This document shows, in pieces, positions 1 to 5,544 of a stretch of 9,636 nt of DNA; the first letter of the stretch is position 1; each line of letters starts with the position of its first letter. The DNA comes from Ruminococcaceae bacterium UBA6855. Lineage in GTDB: Bacteria > Bacillota > Clostridia > Oscillospirales > Acutalibacteraceae. The translations under genes were made by a program, and so were the position numbers. The notes under the pieces are model-generated. The model did not search any database, had not been told where the DNA came from, and worked only from the letters and a program-made list of their open reading frames with translations. The stretch spans positions 1-9,636 of the forward strand of contig DKDF01000030.1 of NCBI GenBank assembly GCA_002451755.1, in the 5' to 3' direction.

Positions 1-45
1 ACTGCTCTACTCCGCGATATATTCTGTTCCTCAGTGCGTTATTAT

Positions 46-73
46 ATTATACACACTTTTTCAGAAATTGCAA
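46..73 (-). promoter_or_regulatory. Candidate promoter for a leftward gene beyond the window start
   Basis: On the minus strand TTGCAA (68-73) is followed after 16 bases by a perfect TATAAT (46-51), and a second overlapping TATAAT sits at 41-46. It lies just past the terminator of the gtrA gene and points out of the window, so it would serve an unseen leftward gene. The -35 match is only fair, and no start codon is visible. Confidence 0.4.
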
Positions 74-103
74 GCCTTTTTGCATAAAAAGTTCGGATTT
101 ACC

Positions 104-139
104 GAAAAAATCTCCCGCCGTGTGTCTGACGGGAGATTT
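104..139 (-). terminator. Rho-independent terminator of the purB-gtrA unit
   Basis: A perfect 10-bp inverted repeat (AAATCTCCCG at 108-117, CGGGAGATTT at 130-139) with a 12-base loop lies 18 bases past the gtrA stop. Read on the minus strand, the stem runs into six consecutive T residues (complement of the A run at 105-110). This is the classic intrinsic terminator layout for the leftward genes. Confidence 0.85.
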
Positions 140-156
140 GTACTGCTCTTTTTGCT

Positions 157-666
157 TTATTCTGCCTTTTCCTGCTCGGGAGCTTTCTTCTTTTTGAAGA
201 TGATGAGCTTGCTGAAGAAGTAGTTGAGGATGACCACGACGACTGCGAGGATTATCTTGGCAGTCATTTCTCCGCTGAGGTCGAAGTTTATCAGCGGGAT
301 GTGGAAAACCTTGCTGTCGAAGTGCAGGAAGTTTACGAAGATAATGAGTCCGAGCTCCTCAACGCCGAGGGAGAAGAGCCTCGCCGCGACGAACGACGGG
401 ATCTCTTTTGCGAGCACCTTGCCCTTCCAGCTCTTGCTCTCGAAGACAAACAGCTTGTTTGTGACATAGGCGAATGCGACCGCGAATATCCAAGCGAGGA
501 CGTTCGAGATGTGAACGCCGAGCTGCGAGGATATGAGCTTGTCGAACACCATCGTGAACAGCTTGAACGCGACGAAGTTGACGAGCGTCGTCAGCACGCC
601 GAAGACGACATAGAGTATCGTCTCTTTGTTGACTATCTTTTTGAATATTGCCTTTAGTTTTTCCAT
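157..666 (-). CDS. GtrA-family four-helix membrane protein
   Basis: A 169-residue integral membrane protein of the GtrA-like family (PF04138). Family members are thought to help move or flip lipid-linked sugars for cell-surface glycan or teichoic acid decoration; the substrate here cannot be told from sequence. Four hydrophobic segments are visible at about residues 18-40, 52-76, 92-115 and 133-157. The two hallmark helix ends are present: AYVTNKLFVF (66-75) and the later NYFFSKLIIFK (148-158). The tail is lysine- and glutamate-rich and should be cytoplasmic. Length is normal for the family. It starts 3 bases after the purB stop, and its ribosome binding site (AAAGGTG) lies inside the last purB codons, so the two are almost certainly cotranscribed and translationally coupled. 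No glycosyltransferase is adjacent, so its partner is probably encoded elsewhere. Confidence 0.88.
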   Translation of the reverse strand: MEKLKAIFKKIVNKETILYVVFGVLTTLVNFVAFKLFTMVFDKLISSQLGVHISNVLAWIFAVAFAYVTNKLFVFESKSWKGKVLAKEIPSFVAARLFSLGVEELGLIIFVNFLHFDSKVFHIPLINFDLSGEMTAKIILAVVVVILNYFFSKLIIFKKKKAPEQEKAE

Positions 667-669
667 TCT

Positions 670-2100
670 TTACACCTTTATTTCAACATCGAGTCCGAGC
701 AGGTCGGAGTATTTGTCGAGTATCGGCTGAATCTCGTTGTCCACGAATTCCTGTGTCTGCTGGGGAGCGCGTCCGACGAAGTTTTCGGGTTTCATTATGC
801 CCTCAAGTTCCTCGCGCGTTACACCGAATGCGCTGTCTGCGGCTATCCTGTCGAGCAGATCGTTCTTGCCGCCCTCGACCTTGACGACTCTGCCGGCGTC
901 CATCGAGTGAACGCGGATTTTTTCGTGCAGCTCCTGCCTGTCTCCTCCGCGCTTGACCGCCTCCATCATGATGTTCTCGGTCGCCATGAACGGCAGCTCT
1001 TCGAGCAGGTGCTTCTCTATCATCTTCGGATATACTACGAGTCCGTCCGCAACATTGATGCACAGGTCAAGCACCGCGTCGGCGGCGAGGAACGCCTCAG
1101 GGACGCTCAGACGCTTGTTTGCCGAGTCGTCGAGCGTGCGCTCGAACCACTGCGCGCCGGAGGTCATAGCTGTGTTCTGTATGTCCGCTATGATATATCG
1201 CGAGAGCGAAGCTATGCGCTCGCTTCTCATCGGGTTGCGCTTATATGCCATCGCCGACGAACCGATCTGATGCTTCTCGAACGGCTCCTCTATCTCTTTC
1301 ATGTGCTGGAGCAGGCGGATGTCATTTGAAAACTTTGTCGCCGACATCGCTATGCCGCAGAGGACTGTCAGCATCTGATAGTCGAGCTTTCTCGAATATG
1401 TCTGACCGGAGACCGCGAAGCAGCTGTCAAAGCCCATCTTCTCGGCAATCATTTTGTCGAGAGCCTTGACCTTGTCTGTGTCGTTGTCAAAAAGCTCCAT
1501 GAACGACGCCTGCGTGCCGGTCGTGCCCTTTGAACCGAGTAATTTGAGCTGCGAGAGCTGGAACTCGAGGTTCTGGAAGTCCATGAGGAATTCGTTGAGC
1601 CAGAGTGCAGCGCGCTTGCCGACTGTCGTGGGCTGAGCGGGCTGGAAATGAGTGAAGGCGAGGCAGGGCATGTCCTTATATTCAACGGCAAATTTCGCGA
1701 GGACATTGAGCAGATTGACAAGCTCCTTGCGGATGAGCAGCATCGCCTCGCGCATGATAATAACATCGGTGTTGTCGCCGACATAGCAGGAGGTCGCGCC
1801 GAGGTGGATTATCGGCTTCGCGTTCGGGCACTGCACGCCGTAGGCGTAAACATGGGACATGACATCGTGGCGGACTTCTTTTTCGCGGGCGGCGGCGACG
1901 TCATAGTTTATGTCGTCCTTGTGCGCCTTGAGCTCCGCTATCTGCTCGTCCGTTATGTTGAGTCCGAGCTCCTTTTCGCTCTCCGCGAGAGCTATCCAGA
2001 GCCTGCGCCATGTTCTGAATTTGAAGTCCGGCGAGAAGATATATTTCATTCGGTCGCTCGCGTAGCGGGAGTTGAGCGGGGATTCATAGGTGTCTTTCAT
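670..2100 (-). CDS. purB: Adenylosuccinate lyase (ADSL-like long form)
   Basis: A 476-residue member of the fumarase/aspartase superfamily. It removes fumarate from SAICAR in de novo purine synthesis and from adenylosuccinate in AMP synthesis, as a cytoplasmic homotetramer with active sites shared between subunits. The superfamily signature GSSAMAYKRNPM is at 280-291; the serine pair 281-282 should hold the catalytic base on the mobile loop. THFQPAQ (150-156) carries the general-acid histidine (H151), and HDVMSH (78-83) supplies further active-site histidines. The C-terminal blocks QWFERTLDDSANKR (317-330) and ELPFMATENI (368-377) match the ADSL type closely. The length and these blocks resemble animal ADSL more than the roughly 430-residue Bacillus PurB. 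The ATG has AAAGGA 10 bases upstream and a strong promoter behind it. No other purine genes are adjacent; the downstream partner is gtrA. Confidence 0.97.
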   Translation of the reverse strand: MKDTYESPLNSRYASDRMKYIFSPDFKFRTWRRLWIALAESEKELGLNITDEQIAELKAHKDDINYDVAAAREKEVRHDVMSHVYAYGVQCPNAKPIIHLGATSCYVGDNTDVIIMREAMLLIRKELVNLLNVLAKFAVEYKDMPCLAFTHFQPAQPTTVGKRAALWLNEFLMDFQNLEFQLSQLKLLGSKGTTGTQASFMELFDNDTDKVKALDKMIAEKMGFDSCFAVSGQTYSRKLDYQMLTVLCGIAMSATKFSNDIRLLQHMKEIEEPFEKHQIGSSAMAYKRNPMRSERIASLSRYIIADIQNTAMTSGAQWFERTLDDSANKRLSVPEAFLAADAVLDLCINVADGLVVYPKMIEKHLLEELPFMATENIMMEAVKRGGDRQELHEKIRVHSMDAGRVVKVEGGKNDLLDRIAADSAFGVTREELEGIMKPENFVGRAPQQTQEFVDNEIQPILDKYSDLLGLDVEIKV

Positions 2101-2152
2101 GCTGAGCCCATCCTTTGCCGTTTTATTTGAAGTCGTATTGACATACTATAAA

Positions 2153-2182
2153 ATTATACGGCGAAACCCCGTCTGTTGTCAA
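2153..2182 (-). promoter_or_regulatory. Sigma-A-type promoter of purB
   Basis: On the minus strand a consensus TTGACA (2177-2182) is separated by 18 bases from a consensus TATAAT (2153-2158). Transcription would begin near 2146, leaving a leader of about 45 bases before the purB ATG at 2100. No PurR-box-like repeat or purine riboswitch fold is evident in this short leader. Confidence 0.8.
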
Positions 2183-2189
2183 GAAAGGC

Positions 2190-2217
2190 TTGCAAAATAG
2201 AGCGGTTGTGATAGAAT
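2190..2217 (+). promoter_or_regulatory. Candidate promoter of the HGSNAT-like gene
   Basis: On the plus strand TTGCAA (2190-2195) and TAGAAT (2212-2217) are 16 bases apart, just upstream of the ribosome binding site at 2234-2240. It lies back to back with the purB promoter, its -35 beginning 8 bases from that promoter's -35. The match is moderate. If transcription starts near 2224, the in-frame ATG at 2190 would lie upstream of the transcript, which supports the GTG start. Confidence 0.45.
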
Positions 2218-2233
2218 ATACATTACCGAATAC

Positions 2234-2240
2234 AGGGAGG
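2234..2240 (+). promoter_or_regulatory. Ribosome binding site that fixes a GTG start
   Basis: AGGGAGG ends 6 bases before the GTG at 2247, which is ideal spacing. The in-frame ATG at 2190 has only AAGAAAGG-like sequence nearby and would add 19 polar residues not expected in front of the family's first conserved block. Confidence 0.75.
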
Positions 2241-2246
2241 TGCGCC

Positions 2247-3017
2247 GTGGCAGCCGGAAAGAAAAGAATATATCTGCTCGACGAGCTTCGCGGGCTTGCC
2301 GTGTTCTGCATGGTGTTCTATCATGCGTTTTACAGCATGTCCGAGTTCTTCAATATTGCGATCGGCACGAAGCTGCTTGATTTTTTCACCCCCGCAGAGC
2401 CGTTTTTTGCGGCGCTGTTTATAGTCATATCGGGCATATCCTCGCGCCTGTCCCACAATAATACCAAACGAGGCGTGCGCCTTTTATGCGTCGCGCTCGC
2501 GCTGACCGTCGTGACGGCTGTTATCATGCCGATGATGCATTTCGAGGGTGCGGAGATATATTTCGGAATCCTCCACCTGCTCTCGCTGTCGATGCTCATC
2601 TTCTCTGCGCTGCGCGCGGGACTCGATAAGATAAACCCGATAGTCGGCATTATAATATGTATAGCAATATATATCTTCACCTACGGCGTGTCGGCGGGCT
2701 ATGTCGGCATAGCGGGGCTCAAGACTTTTAATCTGCCCGCCGTGCTTTATAGAACCAACTATTTCATGCCGCTCGGATTTTTCAACTCCTCGTTCCATTC
2801 GGCGGATTATTTCCCGCTGCTGCCGCATCTGTTCATGTTCCTGACAGGCACATTCGTAGGCGTCTATGCGGCGAGCGGCAGATTCCCCGCGTTCACTTAT
2901 CGCCAACGCTCAAAGGCTCTGTGCTTCCTCGGGCGCCACGCGCTCGTGATATACATAGCCCATCAGCCGATTATCTACGGCATACTCTGGGTCGTTGAAA
3001 AGATTATAGCAAAATAA
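2247..3017 (+). CDS. HGSNAT/DUF1624-family membrane acyltransferase-like protein
   Basis: A 256-residue polytopic membrane protein matching the heparan-alpha-glucosaminide N-acetyltransferase catalytic family (PF07786, DUF1624). Relatives transfer acetyl groups across a membrane to sugars; the bacterial substrate is unknown and may be a cell-envelope glycan. Family blocks in order: RIYLLDELRG (7-16), a histidine in the first helix (H26), FIVISGISSRLS (58-69) followed by the NNTKRG loop (71-76), then YFGILHLLS (105-113) and the C-terminal GRHALVIYIAHQPI (229-242). Seven or so hydrophobic segments are visible. The chosen GTG start has a strong ribosome binding site; starting at the ATG at 2190 instead would give 275 residues. 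It is transcribed divergently from purB and stands alone, with a palindromic repeat downstream instead of a clear T-tailed terminator. Confidence 0.85.
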   Translation: MAAGKKRIYLLDELRGLAVFCMVFYHAFYSMSEFFNIAIGTKLLDFFTPAEPFFAALFIVISGISSRLSHNNTKRGVRLLCVALALTVVTAVIMPMMHFEGAEIYFGILHLLSLSMLIFSALRAGLDKINPIVGIIICIAIYIFTYGVSAGYVGIAGLKTFNLPAVLYRTNYFMPLGFFNSSFHSADYFPLLPHLFMFLTGTFVGVYAASGRFPAFTYRQRSKALCFLGRHALVIYIAHQPIIYGILWVVEKIIAK

Positions 3018-3041
3018 CAAGTTTCTCATATAAGCGCTTTT

Positions 3042-3208
3042 GTAGGGGTCGGCGACCTCGACGACCCTATGCCGCCAACGGCGGCACGGTTGGAAAGCTT
3101 TATACCTATTTTATTGACCATGTCTTTGTGATAACACAAAAGCAGACAGACAAAGAATATTTTGTGCTGACTGCGTCAGCAACGGGTCGTCGAGTCGCCG
3201 ACCCCTAC
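3042..3208. repeat. Palindromic MITE-like intergenic element with long inverted-repeat ends
   Basis: A 26-base left arm (3042-3067, beginning GTAGGGGTCGGCGAC) is the reverse complement of a 25-base right arm (3184-3208), apart from one extra C in the left arm. The interior holds more foldable sequence: GCCGCC-AAC-GGCGGC (3071-3085), TTTGTG-ATAA-CACAAA (3125-3140) and GCTGAC-TGC-GTCAGC (3166-3180). There is no open frame of note. No target-site duplication could be seen at the ends. The layout fits a non-autonomous mobile element or dispersed intergenic repeat. It may also act as a transcription stop or RNA-stabilising structure for the gene that ends 24 bases upstream. Confidence 0.7.
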
Positions 3209-3347
3209 GACGGGAAACGCCCAAAAGTCTCAATCTCGGCAATAAAGGGCAGCTCCGATTTTATTGATAAATCGATGTGTTGTCCATGCGGACGATGCAT
3301 ATACTAAAAGATATTCAACAGATATATAACCGAAAGGAAGTCTTAAA
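3209..3347 (+). promoter_or_regulatory. Upstream region of mrp
   Basis: About 140 bases between the palindromic element and mrp. TATACT (3300-3305) could be a -10 box, but the nearest -35-like TTGTCC (3280-3285) is only 14 bases away, so the promoter is uncertain. A small hairpin GTCC-ATGC-GGAC lies at 3282-3293. The mrp ribosome binding site AAAGGAAG (3333-3340) is clear, 7 bases before the ATG. Confidence 0.35.
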
Positions 3348-4163
3348 ATGAGTGAAGGATGCACCCACGACTGCTCAACATGCTCATCAAAGTGTTCTGA
3401 AAAAGACCTGCGCGTTCCGTGCGGTCAGTTCAGCAATGTTAAAAAAGTTATCGGCGTAGTCAGCGGAAAGGGCGGCGTCGGCAAGTCCCTTGTGACGAGC
3501 CTGCTCGCCTCTGCCATGCAGGCGCGCGGACACGCGACTGCGATAATGGATGCCGATGTCACCGGCCCGTCAATCCCGAAGTCGTTCGGTCTCCACGGCA
3601 ACGCCGTCGGCGACGAGCGCGGACTTCTGCCCATGGAGAGCAAGACGGGAATAAAAATAATGTCAGTCAACCTCCTGCTCGAAAAAGAGGATGCGCCGGT
3701 CGTCTGGCGCGGACCCGTTATAGCCGGGGTTATCCAGCAATTCTGGTCGGAGGTCGTCTGGGGCGATGTCGACTACATGTTCGTTGATATGCCTCCCGGA
3801 ACGGGCGATGTGCCGCTGACCGTTTTCCAGAGCCTGCCCGTCGACGGAATAATTATCGTCACGACCCCGCAGGATCTTGTCACGATGATAGTCAAAAAGG
3901 CTTTCAACATGGCAAAGCTGATGAACATCCCCGTGCTCGGACTGGTCGAGAACATGAGCTATGTTCTCTGCCCTGACTGCGGCAGGCAGATAAAGGTGTT
4001 CGGCGAGAGCCGCATCGACGAGACTGCCAAGGAGCTCGGCGTGCCCGTGCTCGGCAGAATCCCGATGGAAGAAAAGACCGCGAAGCTCGTTGACGAGGGC
4101 GCGGCAGAGCTTGTCGGCGACAAGTATGTAAAAGATGCTGTCGAAGCGATAGAGAAGCTGTAA
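3348..4163 (+). CDS. mrp: Mrp/NBP35-family Fe-S cluster carrier ATPase
   Basis: A 271-residue cytoplasmic P-loop ATPase of the Mrp/ApbC/NBP35 family. These dimeric proteins bind a [4Fe-4S] cluster and pass it to target enzymes. The deviant Walker A motif GKGGVGKS is at 40-47, followed by DADVTGPSIP (68-77) and DMPPGTGDVPLT (147-158). The bridging cluster-site CPDC is at 208-211. In front of the ATPase is a cysteine cluster, C5, C9, C12 and C16 with C25 beyond. It resembles the N-terminal extension of NBP35-type proteins but is shorter and differently spaced, a form common in Clostridia as I recall it. The ATG has AAAGGAAG 7 bases upstream. It is a single-gene unit bounded by the palindromic element and a strong terminator. 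Fold and family are certain; physiological clients are not. Confidence 0.95.
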   Translation: MSEGCTHDCSTCSSKCSEKDLRVPCGQFSNVKKVIGVVSGKGGVGKSLVTSLLASAMQARGHATAIMDADVTGPSIPKSFGLHGNAVGDERGLLPMESKTGIKIMSVNLLLEKEDAPVVWRGPVIAGVIQQFWSEVVWGDVDYMFVDMPPGTGDVPLTVFQSLPVDGIIIVTTPQDLVTMIVKKAFNMAKLMNIPVLGLVENMSYVLCPDCGRQIKVFGESRIDETAKELGVPVLGRIPMEEKTAKLVDEGAAELVGDKYVKDAVEAIEKL

Positions 4164-4175
4164 AAAGTGAAAAGT

Positions 4176-4211
4176 AAATGGGCATTGTAGTCTTTTACAA
4201 TGCCCATTTTT
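4176..4211 (+). terminator. Strong, probably bidirectional terminator between convergent genes
   Basis: A perfect 14-bp stem (AAATGGGCATTGTA at 4176-4189, its complement at 4196-4209) with a 6-base loop lies 12 bases after the mrp stop and ends in a T run on the plus strand (4207-4211). On the minus strand the stem is followed by T-rich sequence (complement of 4161-4175), so it can also stop the leftward ATPase operon that ends at 4235. Confidence 0.9.
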
Positions 4212-4234
4212 GAGTTTTATTGCTTCAGAACAAA

Positions 4235-5527
4235 TCAAGCCTTTTTAAATTGGAACAAAAACGGCTCTTCGCCGGGCAGACCGATGATTGCCTGACCTGT
4301 TTTCAATCGCGCAATGTCCCAATCCTCAACCACGTTCGCATCGCGAACATTTTCAACAATTCCTCTTCCCTGAACCGATGCCATGTAGATTTCTTTTTTT
4401 CTGTTGACTCCGTGAAGTTCTCTGACGTATGTCTTTGATTTCGGGTCGTTAACCCTGAAACATATGGATGTCAAAAATCCGGAAAGCAGGCTGCGTGCTT
4501 TGTATTCTCCGTAATTCTCATATATCTGGTCAATATTCTGTATGCCGATCATAAATTTTATTCCCAGACTGCGGCCGAAATTCACGGCATCATCAATGTG
4601 CTGAAGATTTGGCAAAAGACTGAATTCGTCGGTAACAAAGAATACGTTTCCTTCGCTCTTCTTTCGACACAGAGCCTCTTTGATAGCGAGGTCGAAAAGA
4701 AGAGTATATATCGGCGAAAGCATATTTCCGATACCAAGGTCGTATTCGATAAAGACGATTTTGCCACCCTTTGCGCGTATTATATTGCGCATTGAAAGCG
4801 TGCCGTCTTTCTTGAAATTTCCGAGAAACAGCTCGCGCGAAAGCTGTTGAAGCTCCGATATAACGCCCTGAGTCTGCGGGGAGCGGTCATCGAAGATATA
4901 GCTTACCATAGCTTTCAAGTTTTCGTGTTGCTTGAGCATTTCCCGTATTTCTGCGGTTGGAGAGCTGTCCAAGAATTTTCTGAGCTCTTCGTTGTTGCTT
5001 TTCAGATCCGCGCTTTCGGAGAAGTGGGTCAAAATAGCGGAGAACAGATCCTTTGCGGCGTTCGGAAAAAACGGCGTGTTAGTATTGCGGATTTTTTCAT
5101 AAAACAGCGTTTTGGATATCTCAACGATGTTTTCTTCCATATGTTCATCGTTTTCGATTTCGTTGAAAATATTCCAATAATCCGGGTCGGACGGACCTGT
5201 CGCAGTTGAATCGTTGCTTATTACAATATCTCCCGGACGGTAAAACTTTTTATAAAAGTCTCCCTTGGTGTCGAAAACAATCATAATGTCATTTTCCGAA
5301 AAAGAGCTGCGAATCTGTTGAATTATCTGATTGAATGTGTTGGTTTTTCCTGTGCCGATTCCGCCGAGAAGCATAAAGTGTGTGCTGAGCAAATCCTCAC
5401 TGATCGGCACGGAAATATCCGTGCTGTTGTCGGAATATCCTTCAAAACAGCACATGGGCTTGTCTATGCGTTTGTTTGGCGGTAACTTTTTTAATTCATT
5501 TCCATCAAAAACTTCAATTTTTTGCAT
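4235..5527 (-). CDS. VirD4/TraD-like coupling-protein ATPase, soluble form
   Basis: A 430-residue RecA-fold ATPase of the type IV coupling protein class (VirD4/TraD/TrwB). These hexameric motors feed DNA or protein substrates to type IV secretion channels. Visible motifs are Walker A GGIGTGKT (55-62), the FDTKGD strand (85-90) typical of this class, Walker B VFFVTDEFSLLP (295-306) with D300/E301, and the late IGIQNIDQIYENYG motif (327-340). No membrane helix precedes the motor, unlike classic VirD4, so it should be soluble or dock on a partner. The ATG at 5527 is preferred over the in-frame GTG at 5539 because the GTG is part of the ribosome binding site. It follows the metallopeptidase by 17 bases and should be cotranslated. 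No relaxase or channel gene is in the window. A HerA-like role in defence or a transfer-unrelated pump remains possible. Confidence 0.85.
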   Translation of the reverse strand: MQKIEVFDGNELKKLPPNKRIDKPMCCFEGYSDNSTDISVPISEDLLSTHFMLLGGIGTGKTNTFNQIIQQIRSSFSENDIMIVFDTKGDFYKKFYRPGDIVISNDSTATGPSDPDYWNIFNEIENDEHMEENIVEISKTLFYEKIRNTNTPFFPNAAKDLFSAILTHFSESADLKSNNEELRKFLDSSPTAEIREMLKQHENLKAMVSYIFDDRSPQTQGVISELQQLSRELFLGNFKKDGTLSMRNIIRAKGGKIVFIEYDLGIGNMLSPIYTLLFDLAIKEALCRKKSEGNVFFVTDEFSLLPNLQHIDDAVNFGRSLGIKFMIGIQNIDQIYENYGEYKARSLLSGFLTSICFRVNDPKSKTYVRELHGVNRKKEIYMASVQGRGIVENVRDANVVEDWDIARLKTGQAIIGLPGEEPFLFQFKKA

Positions 5528-5536
5528 TTTGATTTT

Positions 5537-5543
5537 CACCTCT
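5537..5543 (-). promoter_or_regulatory. Ribosome binding site that decides the ATPase start
   Basis: On the minus strand AGAGGTG lies 9 bases before the ATG at 5527. It contains the GTG (5537-5539) that would otherwise extend the frame by four residues. That GTG has no purine-rich block of its own upstream, so it is better read as part of the Shine-Dalgarno sequence. Confidence 0.7.
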
Positions 5544-5544
5544 G

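Noticed and set aside
907..1329. Plus-strand open frames opposite purB
   Set aside because: They are antisense to a strongly conserved enzyme gene, lack ribosome binding sites and have arginine-rich, low-complexity translations typical of shadow frames.
2138..2143. Plus-strand TTGACA as a -35 box for the HGSNAT-like gene
   Set aside because: No -10-like hexamer lies 16-18 bases downstream, where the sequence is GC-rich (GCGAAA).
3280..3305. mrp promoter TTGTCC...TATACT
   Set aside because: The spacer is only 14 bases, too short for a normal sigma-A promoter, so it is not listed as a separate promoter.
3663..4238. Minus-strand frame of 191 codons opposite mrp
   Set aside because: It is antisense to a gene with clear Walker and CPDC motifs and crosses the terminator hairpin.
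5537..5539. GTG as the start of the VirD4-like ATPase
   Set aside because: It is part of the AGAGGTG ribosome binding site for the ATG at 5527 and has no ribosome binding site of its own.
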